64,000 nt of DNA from a virus. The stretch lies in the IMG/VR virus record IMGVR_UViG_3300013093_000029, positions 27,255 to 91,254 of that record. One strand, written 5' to 3'. Each line of letters begins with the position of its first letter. Position 1 is the first letter of the stretch. The notes below the pieces were generated by a model. It searched no databases, was not told the origin of the DNA, and saw only the letters and a program-made list of their open reading frames with translations. Shown here piece after piece: positions 23,447 to 31,923 of this stretch. A program made the position numbers and the translations under genes.

Positions 23447-25211
23447 CAACATCAGTATTATATGTAGTAAATCCATTCTCTTTTACTACTGTTAAAATAT
23501 TGTTTACACGACCCGCTAGTTCATCTTTATGCGATACTAACCAAATAGATTTGTTATTCTCTCTGGTCATTTTCTTAAGGATAGCAAGAGCATTTTCTAC
23601 ACCCGACGTATCCATACCGCTGTCAACAAGTTCGTCGATAAACAATAAGTTAATTGGTTGATATAAACTTTCCCACACATCACGGAATGCCCATGATAAG
23701 CTAAGGATAAGTCTATTGCGCTCTCCACGGCTTAAGTTATCAAAATCTAACTCTCTGCCTAATTCTTCAATTTGTACACTTAGATCATTTAAGAATTTAA
23801 CCTGATGTGGTAATCCAATTTTATCTAAGTAGTGGCTTAAGCGAGCATTTAAATAGCTTAAGTTCTGATCAATAATGCGTTTACGAATATAACTGTCTTT
23901 ATTAGTTAGTAATTTATGTAGGAACTCTTGGTGTTCTTTAATACGTACTAGTTCATTCATATTAGTATAATCAATTTCAGCAAGTGCTGTAGTGCGCATT
24001 TCAGCTATCTGTTCTGTATAAGGATCAGTTTCTGCTTGCTTACTTATTAATTGTGTTTGTAAACTAGCCACAGTACTACGATGATGGATAGCATCTTCTT
24101 CTTTATCATAGTAAACTTTAGGTGGCGCACCTAATTCTCCTAATGCTGATTTGGCATCGCCTAGGTCTAATAGTAATTTCTCAGCGGTACTATAAGCTAA
24201 AGCTGACTCCTCTAATGATGCTTGTTTAGTTGCTAATACTTCTTCATGCTTGCTATCGTGTAAGTCTTGACCGCAAGCATAACATTTGTGATTGTTTAAG
24301 TCGGCAATTTCTTTGTCTAATTTTTTAATAGTTTTTTGCTCGCGATCCATATCGTTGCTAGCACGCTGTAAAGCTGTGTTAAGGTCTGTTAGGTCTCTAC
24401 GCTTTTGATTGTATGCTGTGAGTTTTTTGTGAGCAGCAATTTCAGCGTCAATGTCGATGTGGGATAATTCTTCAATGGCAGCTACTAGCTTTGACACATC
24501 CTCAATATGTTTAGTAGTCCACATAGTTTGGCGACGTTCTAAGCTAACAATCTGTTCTTCGATACGCTTATTAGCATCAGTAATTGCTTTGATGTTAAAT
24601 TCTTCTTGAGTAATCGCATCTCTGGTTGCTTTACTTTGCTCTTTAAGTGCTTCTGCTTTTTCACTTAATAGAGTAATACCAAGTAATTGTTCAATAATAG
24701 CACGCTGATCATTCGCCTTAAGACTTAAAAACGGTTCTGTGTAGGTGTTAAGTGCAACAATGTGCTTGAACATGTCATGAGACATGCCTAGCAAGCGTTC
24801 AATTTCGGCTTGTGTTTCTCGACTGTCACCTTGACTGTTATCATCTTTAGCTTCTTGTTCGATATCTCCAATATAAAACTTCATTACATTATGTTTACGA
24901 CCGCGCTCAATCTTATAGTCGACCCCATTTACTTCAAAATCAATAGTAACTAACATGTTCTTAGCGTTAGTTTTATTGATCAAGTTATCTTTACGAATAT
25001 TAGTTAGAGCATTGCCGTATAAGGCATAACTTAATGCGTTAATGATAGTAGTTTTACCTGTACCATTACGTGCTCCGCTGTCATCACCACCTAAGTCAAT
25101 ATTCTCGCCTAGGACTAAGGTCAAGTCCTTGCGATCAAAGTTGACGGCCTGCGTAGCATTACCCACACTCATAAAGTTTTTAACTGTAAGATATTTGATA
25201 CGGAAACTCAT
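23436..25211 (-). CDS. gp46: Recombination endonuclease subunit, gp46-like (Rad50/SbcC family)
   Basis: ATPase that works with gp47 to resect DNA ends for recombination and recombination-dependent replication. The 591 residues show Walker A GARNGTGKTT (about 45-54), a long coiled coil (about 180-470) broken by the zinc-hook CYACGQ (about 305), the ABC signature LSRGERNRL (about 503) and Walker B NLLFIDELVDSGMD (about 532). Length fits T4 gp46 (560). Its ATG overlaps the gp47 stop (ATGA), showing tight coupling. Confidence 0.96.
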   Translation of the reverse strand: MSFRIKYLTVKNFMSVGNATQAVNFDRKDLTLVLGENIDLGGDDSGARNGTGKTTIINALSYALYGNALTNIRKDNLINKTNAKNMLVTIDFEVNGVDYKIERGRKHNVMKFYIGDIEQEAKDDNSQGDSRETQAEIERLLGMSHDMFKHIVALNTYTEPFLSLKANDQRAIIEQLLGITLLSEKAEALKEQSKATRDAITQEEFNIKAITDANKRIEEQIVSLERRQTMWTTKHIEDVSKLVAAIEELSHIDIDAEIAAHKKLTAYNQKRRDLTDLNTALQRASNDMDREQKTIKKLDKEIADLNNHKCYACGQDLHDSKHEEVLATKQASLEESALAYSTAEKLLLDLGDAKSALGELGAPPKVYYDKEEDAIHHRSTVASLQTQLISKQAETDPYTEQIAEMRTTALAEIDYTNMNELVRIKEHQEFLHKLLTNKDSYIRKRIIDQNLSYLNARLSHYLDKIGLPHQVKFLNDLSVQIEELGRELDFDNLSRGERNRLILSLSWAFRDVWESLYQPINLLFIDELVDSGMDTSGVENALAILKKMTRENNKSIWLVSHKDELAGRVNNILTVVKENGFTTYNTDVDVT

Positions 25212-26224
25212 AGATGTCTGTAGATATCCAATAATAAATTAGGATCGTAATGATCACTGTTAATGTTTGTTAGATTATTTGTAACGATAGTATCAATACT
25301 TTCAAACTGTACATTACCTAGTTGAATATCTTGGCCGATATCCATATTTTTAGCAGGTATCAGTGTAAGCTCACGTAAATTATAAGTTCCTACAAAAGTT
25401 TCTTTAATAAAAGTAGCTTCTTCGTAGGTAATATCAACATCAATATTAACGCGACAGTGCATATCCTTCAGTAACAAGTTTTCTGGAATACGTAGAATAT
25501 CACTTAGATTGTACACACGATATTTAGGTTGGTCAGGCCAATTGTGAAACTCTGGTTCCTTGCCCCAATCTAAGATCATCATACCTCTGTCGTCGTCACT
25601 AGCATCGGCATAATTATGTGGGAAACAATTACCGATATAGGTAATATTTTTAGAATGTTGACGCTTATGAAAGTGTCCGCTGAATACGTGTTCTATATGA
25701 CCAAAATGTTCACCACGTAGTTCGCCGTGTTCTGGCATTTGTACCATAGCATTCATAAAGAAATGCGGCAATTCAAAATGCCCAAATACGTATTTGCCCT
25801 TTAGCTTAGGTATCCGCTTATGATCGTCGCCGACAAGCCAAGGAGCAATGACAACGTCACTGTCTGAAAACCAGTCATTAACAATTTTAACGTTGGGTAG
25901 GTGTTTTGCCCATTCCACGCTTTGTACGTCACGCTTGTCTCTATAGTAGAGATCGTGATTGCCAGGGATAAAATATACAATATCAAATGCGGCATTTAAT
26001 AACTCCAGGGCTTGTAAACTGTAGTTAAGAGTGACAATGTTAATTGCCGCACGATTATTATGCCAGTCGCCAAGGAAGAAACAGGTTTCACACCCTTCTT
26101 CTTTAGCTTTAGTAATAAACCATTTAACAAAGGTTAAACAATCGTCATTGTGTGCTTGGCTGTTAGACTTTAATCCGAAATGAATGTCAGTACAAACAGC
26201 CGCTTTTTTAAATAAATTAGCCAT
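25208..26224 (-). CDS. gp47: Recombination nuclease subunit, gp47-like (Mre11/SbcD family)
   Basis: Metallophosphoesterase nuclease of the gp46/47 complex. The five metal-binding blocks are visible in order: CTDIHFG (about 12-18), FFLGDWHNN (about 49-57), FIPGNHDLYY (about 86-95), VFGHFELPHF (about 150) and HVFSGHFHKRQ (about 178-188). The 338 residues match T4 gp47 (339). It lies directly upstream of gp46 and downstream of gp55. Confidence 0.96.
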   Translation of the reverse strand: MANLFKKAAVCTDIHFGLKSNSQAHNDDCLTFVKWFITKAKEEGCETCFFLGDWHNNRAAINIVTLNYSLQALELLNAAFDIVYFIPGNHDLYYRDKRDVQSVEWAKHLPNVKIVNDWFSDSDVVIAPWLVGDDHKRIPKLKGKYVFGHFELPHFFMNAMVQMPEHGELRGEHFGHIEHVFSGHFHKRQHSKNITYIGNCFPHNYADASDDDRGMMILDWGKEPEFHNWPDQPKYRVYNLSDILRIPENLLLKDMHCRVNIDVDITYEEATFIKETFVGTYNLRELTLIPAKNMDIGQDIQLGNVQFESIDTIVTNNLTNINSDHYDPNLLLDIYRHL

Positions 26225-26276
26225 AGTTATAGTGTATACGAATCCTTGTAGTAAGGTCTAGTTAAATGTAGCCAAA

Positions 26277-27158
26277 TTATTCATCCGCACCCCAACCACC
26301 TCCACCCCAATCGCCTTGTCGAGTGTACGAAGGAGTATAGTTGTTCATTTCTAAGATATCATCACGAATGTTTTGATTGCGCTTTTCGATGTTTAGAACA
26401 CGAGTAAATGAATTTGTAATTGCAGCTGTATAATAAGCGAATGGATTTTGTGATTTGCTTTCGTCGAATTGAAGACCGATTTGACTTAATTGTAGTAGTG
26501 CTTGACTACGCATTTCGTCATTGTAGGTATAACCACGCCAGTTACTACGTGTAGCATAACGTTCGCATAATTTGATGAACATGTGTGCTAGTTTAGCTGT
26601 CATAGCACCATGATCTTTACTAAACTTGCCTTTTTCTAAGTCACCTTTCCAATGGCTTTTGCCTACTAGATAAGGAGTATTATTTTCATCTACTTTATAG
26701 TGCATGAATGGAGGGAAGTTACATTTAGTATACTTAGTTGCACCTTTAACTACAACTGGCTCGTCGTATTCGGTTTCAAAGTTGTCTTCATCTGCGTCGT
26801 ATTCTTCTTGAGCTTTGGCATCAGCTTTCTTTTGCTTCGCTTCGTCGATGGGTATATGTTCCCAGGTCATAACACGGAACACTACATCTGTACTTGGAGT
26901 ATCTTTTAAAGGGGAAGTGTATTCGTCTAATTTCTTTTTAACACCGTTGAGTAGATCTTGTTCTTGTAGTTCTTTACCTAAACGTTCTATACGGGCTTTG
27001 CGTGCTTCTTCTATATGTTTTTTAGTAATTTTGTCGACGCTAGGTACAATCATATCGTAGTCTTTATAACTAGGATCTATAAAACTACAAAACGTTGACT
27101 TACTTTTGTGAATTTCTTTTAATATATCTTTATTATTTAGGTAATTTACCTTTCTCAT
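26277..27158 (-). CDS. gp55: Late sigma factor, gp55-like
   Basis: Directs host RNA polymerase to late promoters. The first 30 residues (MRKVNYLNNKDILKEIHKSK) match the protein labelled gp55 in T4-like cyanophages. The sigma region-2-like core is near residues 205-265: GYTYNDEMRSQALLQLSQIG, then PFAYYTAAITNSFTRVLNIE. The total of 293 residues exceeds T4 gp55 (185); the extra is an acidic insert around 95-150. The C-terminus ends in a Gly/Trp run. The GATAAATA octamers upstream of virion genes in this window are its likely targets. The gp55 gene itself has no such octamer nearby on its strand. Confidence 0.9.
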   Translation of the reverse strand: MRKVNYLNNKDILKEIHKSKSTFCSFIDPSYKDYDMIVPSVDKITKKHIEEARKARIERLGKELQEQDLLNGVKKKLDEYTSPLKDTPSTDVVFRVMTWEHIPIDEAKQKKADAKAQEEYDADEDNFETEYDEPVVVKGATKYTKCNFPPFMHYKVDENNTPYLVGKSHWKGDLEKGKFSKDHGAMTAKLAHMFIKLCERYATRSNWRGYTYNDEMRSQALLQLSQIGLQFDESKSQNPFAYYTAAITNSFTRVLNIEKRNQNIRDDILEMNNYTPSYTRQGDWGGGGWGADE

Positions 27159-27198
27159 GGTTAGAGGAATCCTTTTAATATACTACTATAATACAGTC

Positions 27199-27206
27199 AA
27201 TAAATA
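27199..27206 (+). promoter_or_regulatory. Candidate late promoter (AATAAATA)
   Basis: AATAAATA on the plus strand, 24 bases before the ATG of the gp48-like gene, in the gap between divergent gp55 and baseplate genes. It would open the baseplate transcript. Confidence 0.45.
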
Positions 27207-27230
27207 CAGTAAAGCAAGAGGTTTTAGATA

Positions 27231-28283
27231 ATGGCATTAAATTTAGGTGGTTTATTCAACCAATCAGCTGGTAGCTCAACCACCCAGGCATTAACTGGGG
27301 GTACTAGTGTATTCTCTTTATTAGATCCAAGCAATGCTCGCAACGCTATTTCTGGGCTATTGCCAGGCGGAATGAGTAGTGCTGCCAAAGCTACACCTAA
27401 TATAGGCTTCCAAACCGCTGGTGGAAATGGTGGTGCAACGGCCGCAAATGAAAATGACTGGCGAGTAAGAATAAGTTTATCTCCAGGAGCCAAGATTTGG
27501 TATCAAGATCCAACATTGATATCAAATGCTCTAATGTATCCACTAGTTGAAACCAATGGTGTAGTGTTCCCATATACACCAGCTATTACTATCAACCATA
27601 ATGCTAACTACAGTACTGCACAGCTTACACATAGTAATTATCCCGCGCATTTCTACAACTATTCAGAAGTGGCAGACATACAGATAGGCGGCGAATTTAC
27701 TGTACAAAACCCAAGCGATGGCCAATACCTAATGGCGGCCATATACTTTTTCCGTTCAGCAACTAAGATGTTCTTTGGACAAGGTGATAATGTAGGTAAC
27801 CCACCACCAATGGTATATCTAGATGGATATGGAAGTCACTACTTTCCGCATGTTCCTTGCGTAGTTACTAGCTTTCAGCATCAATTACCTGATGATGTAG
27901 ACTACATTCAAGTGCCTATCAGCAGAACTACTATGCAGGAGTCGCAGATTTCTCCATCTAGTGCTACAAATAATACAACACCAGACCTTGCAACCAACAG
28001 TATCACAGGTCCTAACGGTGAAACGTATACTCCAAATTGGAACTTTACCGGATCAGCAACGGGTGATGCTGCCCTAGCAGCTAACAATAACACAATGAAT
28101 ACTACAAAAACACAGTATAGTACTATTACAACTACTACACGCTTACCAACGAGAAGTAGCATTTCAATTACATTAAAACCAATGTATAGTCGTAAAAATC
28201 TTGCTGATAACTTTGATCTTAACAAATTTGCCCAAGGAATGTTGTTGGCTAATCCAACCACAGGTGCAGGAGGATTTATCTAA
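27231..28283 (+). CDS. gp48: Baseplate tail-tube cap protein, gp48-like
   Basis: The N-terminal 70 residues are Gly/Ser/Ala-rich. DWRVRISLSPGAKIWYQDPT (about 77-96), FPYTPAITINHNANYSTAQL, HSNYPAHFYNYSEVADIQIG and GEFTVQNPSDGQYLMAAIYF follow, and the end is LKPMYSRKNLADNFDLNKFA. This series fits the tube-cap family of T4-like phages. T4 gp54 is a paralogue, so gp48 versus gp54 is less certain than family membership. It is first in the baseplate operon; its stop overlaps the start of the next gene (TAATG). Confidence 0.8.
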   Translation: MALNLGGLFNQSAGSSTTQALTGGTSVFSLLDPSNARNAISGLLPGGMSSAAKATPNIGFQTAGGNGGATAANENDWRVRISLSPGAKIWYQDPTLISNALMYPLVETNGVVFPYTPAITINHNANYSTAQLTHSNYPAHFYNYSEVADIQIGGEFTVQNPSDGQYLMAAIYFFRSATKMFFGQGDNVGNPPPMVYLDGYGSHYFPHVPCVVTSFQHQLPDDVDYIQVPISRTTMQESQISPSSATNNTTPDLATNSITGPNGETYTPNWNFTGSATGDAALAANNNTMNTTKTQYSTITTTTRLPTRSSISITLKPMYSRKNLADNFDLNKFAQGMLLANPTTGAGGFI

Positions 28284-28585
28284 TGACTGTTAATTATAGT
28301 AAATCTAGCCCATACGCTAACACAAACTTTTACGGTTTCTTTTTAGATGTCGCTACATTGCCTAATATTCCTATAGATCCTACGGATGTACTATATGAAA
28401 TTGATGCTATCTATGAAAGTCGCCCAGACTTATTAGCCTACGACTTATATGGTGATCCTAGCCTATGGTGGGTATTTTGTATACGTAATCCTAATGTACT
28501 TCAAGATCCTACATATGATTTTGTTCCTGGGGTAACTATCTATATCCCGCAAAAACAAAATTTAGTAGCGGCTCTAGGACTATAA
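28283..28585 (+). CDS. gp53: Baseplate wedge protein, gp53-like
   Basis: The 100-residue protein is dominated by LAYDLYGDPSLWWVFCIRNP and FVPGVTIYIPQ, the signature of gp53-type wedge proteins with a LysM-like fold. It is about half the length of T4 gp53 (196), as expected for the marine T4-like short form. It is translationally coupled to gp48 and ends five bases before the hub gene. Confidence 0.8.
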   Translation: MTVNYSKSSPYANTNFYGFFLDVATLPNIPIDPTDVLYEIDAIYESRPDLLAYDLYGDPSLWWVFCIRNPNVLQDPTYDFVPGVTIYIPQKQNLVAALGL

Positions 28586-28590
28586 TATAA

Positions 28591-31500
28591 ATGTCAATAA
28601 CTCCAGCACCATCACTTAGTCAGGTAATACAAAGTGCTAGCGGCTATTTAATAGCTCTAACCACAGGCGGTGAAACAGTTAAGCTAACTGGTAATGCCAA
28701 TTGGCGCAACAACAATCCTGGTAATCTGCGCCCTACAGCATTTACAAGAGCTCAACCCGGTTTCATTGGTGTAGCTGATACAAGCAGCGGACAATTTGCT
28801 GTGTTTGACACTTATGCACACGGCGCACTAGCTCAGCAGACCCTATTGTTTAGTACTACAGCGTATGCAGGACTTACTATAGCTCAGGCAATTGCCAAGT
28901 ATGCTCCGGCAACTGAGAATAATGTACAATCTTATATTTCATCTGTGGTTAATGCCCTAGGAGTTGCAGCCAGCACATTAATGAACGCATTGACCCCTAG
29001 TCAACAGCAGACATTAGTGACATCTATGCAGAAAGTGGAAGGATATGTTCCAGGACAAGTACAAAAAATATCAGACCCTTCATCTTTAACTAATGCGTCT
29101 ACACCTAATCCGTCGGAGGCTAATTCTGCAGATGCTTCTCAAGTTTATGTAGTGAATAATTCGCCACCTATACCTAACAGATTAGCTAATTATGCAAACT
29201 ACATATATTCGTTAAGTTTACACATGTTAACAAATGAGGAATATAATAATATTGTAGTCACACAACAATATACTCCTAAGAATGTTATTATTGCCAGTGC
29301 TGGCCGTCATGGTGTTAATTTTCCTCGTAACCCTAATTGGAGTGAAGATTTTTACTTTGAAAACTTTACTATGCAGACTATTATTAGTCCCAATGATGAA
29401 AGTAGAAACACCAATGCTATAAAATGTAGTTTTGAAATCATAGAACCATATGGTTTTACTATGGTTGAAAGAATTCTTAAAACCACACAAGATCTGGGTG
29501 GTAGCAACTATCTTGACATGCCATATCTAGTGCAGATTGATTTCTTCGCAATGGATGATGCAGGCACGATCACAGGAGCATTGCCTGATTTACAAAAACG
29601 TCTTCCTGTTAAATTTACCAAGATGGATATCAAGGTAACTGAGCGCGGCGCATCATATACTGTGAATGCTATACCATTTGGCCATGATGGATTTACTGGC
29701 TCGGCAATCACAGTACCATCTAACATGGAAGTTACAGCAAAAACCGTAGCAGACTTTTTCCAAAGCGTTGAAGGAACATCAGCAGACTCATTTGCACAAG
29801 CTGTAGTAGCTAGCTCAGATTTGTCACAACGTCAAACAACAGATGCTCAAGCAGCGGCTAATCTAAATGCTCCTACTATGTTGTACAATTCTCTACAACA
29901 AAATTCTGTTATTAATGTAGATTCTTTTGGTACAGCAATTAACGCTTATTTTGCTGGTCTTAAAAATGCAGGCAAAATTTCTATAGCAGATATCTATAGA
30001 TTTGAATTCTTGCCAGACCCCGATACAGGGCAGGATGTTATAGGATCATCTACTTTTGTTGATCCTGCAGCTAATACTCCTAAAGCAACGCCAATGAAGA
30101 AGAATTCAGACGTTAAAGAAACTATTAGTATGAAATTGTCTGATGTAGGTAATAGTCAAAATACATACGATACTACCCGTGGCATTTTTAGTATTAACTA
30201 TGGTACAGCAATTGATAAACTATTAGAATATGTAATACGTAATAGTTCTTATATACATGATCAATTGGTTATCCCTGATGGTATGTCAGATGCTGACTAT
30301 CAAGCACGTAAAGATCAAATGAAAGATAAGCCACTTAAATGGTTTAAGATTGTGCCTAAGATTAGACTATTGGGATATGACACAATAAGAAAATTATGGG
30401 CTAAAGAATATACCTATTCAGTACAGCCTTATAAAATGTATAATCTACGTAGTGATATTGCACCACAAGGTATTGTAGTAAATCCAGTCAAGGCCTACAA
30501 CTATATATTCACAGGTAAAAATAGTGATATAATACATTTAGACATTGTTTTTAATACTTTGTTCTATACTCAACAGACAGCTTATAGAAATAATCAAGGT
30601 GAAACAAGCCCAACAGCTGAAAGTATTAACACTGATTACCAATATCAGAATGCACCTAATTATTCTGGCGGTGATGCTCCATTAGGAGTTAATTACGATG
30701 CTGTGATGCCGTTAGTTATGAAACCTGTGGTGCAGAACTCTAAGGCTGTGGCTACGGGTAATCCGACAGATGCCAAAGCTGTGGGCGCTGCGGATTTAGC
30801 AGAAAGTATTATGAGTAGTAGTTCAGCTGACATGCTGACTATTAAGATGTCAATTATTGGTGATCCTGATTATATCAAACAAGATGACGTATTTTATGGG
30901 CCATCGGCGGCACTTACTACTGAAATAGCCAACTCATTTGATCCACGACTATTACCAAATGGTGGTAGTTTAACTATGGATCAAAGCGGATTATATGTTC
31001 AAGTATTGTTTAAAGTTCCTAGAGATATTGATGACAGTACAGGATTTATGAAATATGATGCTGGCCAACGAAACAGTGTATTTAGTGGCTTATATCAAGT
31101 TCTTACTGTGACTAGTACTTTTACTAAAGGTGAGTTTACACAAGAACTTACAATGAATCGTATACCACGACAAGTGGCCTTTGATTATGTAAGTGCTACT
31201 AACAATACAACCTCTAATGCAAGACCAGCATCTAGTAATGTCGCGTCAACTATAGTAAATTCAGTAACAGCAACACCAACCCCTAGTTCAGCGGCCGCAG
31301 CAGATACCGCGGTTGATCAAACTCCAGGACAAAATCAACAAACAGCGGCAACTAATATCTCAGCTCAAGATGCAGCCGATACGCCTACACCAACAGCAGC
31401 ACAACAAGATTTAGCCAACGTAAGAGCTAGTGGTACTACTACAGATATTAATAGTCAAAATGCTCCACAAGAAACACCACAAGTACAGACACCAACAGTA

Positions 31501-31920
31501 ACAGATATTAATACACAATTCTTAGGTACCGCAAAAACTACAGCAATAGAAGTTAGAGATTTAGTAATGCACAGAAATAGTGTATATAATTTAGCACGAG
31601 CTACAGATAGTGGACTAACTAGATTAATTGACCAATATATTGCACAAGACCCTGCTAACGGTGACCTGACAGATAATGAATTGGCAGCTAAATATCCAGA
31701 CGTTGCTACACTAGTAGCAAGAAAACAAAACTTATTAGCACAACAAAAACAATTGAATCAACAGATTACAGATACAGCAAATTCAATAGTTCAAAGCGAA
31801 CCGCAGAAAGCTACACTCAACGTAGATATTACGTTTAATAGTACAGCTAAAGGCCCGTCGCCAACTATAGTAGTAGGCGGCCAACGACTATTAGAATTTG
31901 GAACTACACCAGGATCATAA
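28591..31920 (+). CDS. Baseplate hub protein with lysin-like N-terminal domain, 1109 aa
   Basis: Residues about 33-145 contain NWRNNNPGNLRP, GQFAVFDTYAHGALAQ and TIAQAIAKYAPATENN, a pattern I associate with peptidoglycan-degrading domains in phage structural proteins. Residues about 250-400 (FYFENFTMQTIISPNDESRN, FEIIEPYGFTMVERILKTTQ, PYLVQIDFFAMDDAG) and IYRFEFLPDPDTG to KWFKIVPKIRLLGYDTIRKL resemble the hub ring in T4-like marine phages, where the gene before gp5 occupies the gp27 slot. Residues about 870-970 are Ala/Thr/Pro/Gln-rich linker. A lysin built into the hub would help the tail cross the cell wall. Equivalence with gp27 is positional. Confidence 0.65.
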   Translation: MSITPAPSLSQVIQSASGYLIALTTGGETVKLTGNANWRNNNPGNLRPTAFTRAQPGFIGVADTSSGQFAVFDTYAHGALAQQTLLFSTTAYAGLTIAQAIAKYAPATENNVQSYISSVVNALGVAASTLMNALTPSQQQTLVTSMQKVEGYVPGQVQKISDPSSLTNASTPNPSEANSADASQVYVVNNSPPIPNRLANYANYIYSLSLHMLTNEEYNNIVVTQQYTPKNVIIASAGRHGVNFPRNPNWSEDFYFENFTMQTIISPNDESRNTNAIKCSFEIIEPYGFTMVERILKTTQDLGGSNYLDMPYLVQIDFFAMDDAGTITGALPDLQKRLPVKFTKMDIKVTERGASYTVNAIPFGHDGFTGSAITVPSNMEVTAKTVADFFQSVEGTSADSFAQAVVASSDLSQRQTTDAQAAANLNAPTMLYNSLQQNSVINVDSFGTAINAYFAGLKNAGKISIADIYRFEFLPDPDTGQDVIGSSTFVDPAANTPKATPMKKNSDVKETISMKLSDVGNSQNTYDTTRGIFSINYGTAIDKLLEYVIRNSSYIHDQLVIPDGMSDADYQARKDQMKDKPLKWFKIVPKIRLLGYDTIRKLWAKEYTYSVQPYKMYNLRSDIAPQGIVVNPVKAYNYIFTGKNSDIIHLDIVFNTLFYTQQTAYRNNQGETSPTAESINTDYQYQNAPNYSGGDAPLGVNYDAVMPLVMKPVVQNSKAVATGNPTDAKAVGAADLAESIMSSSSADMLTIKMSIIGDPDYIKQDDVFYGPSAALTTEIANSFDPRLLPNGGSLTMDQSGLYVQVLFKVPRDIDDSTGFMKYDAGQRNSVFSGLYQVLTVTSTFTKGEFTQELTMNRIPRQVAFDYVSATNNTTSNARPASSNVASTIVNSVTATPTPSSAAAADTAVDQTPGQNQQTAATNISAQDAADTPTPTAAQQDLANVRASGTTTDINSQNAPQETPQVQTPTVTDINTQFLGTAKTTAIEVRDLVMHRNSVYNLARATDSGLTRLIDQYIAQDPANGDLTDNELAAKYPDVATLVARKQNLLAQQKQLNQQITDTANSIVQSEPQKATLNVDITFNSTAKGPSPTIVVGGQRLLEFGTTPGS

Positions 31921-31923
31921 CAC

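Noticed and set aside
27188-27217. TTGCTT-18-TATTAT on the minus strand before gp55
   Set aside because: The boxes and spacer are weak in very A+T-rich DNA; not listed as a promoter, though gp55 needs a non-late promoter somewhere here.
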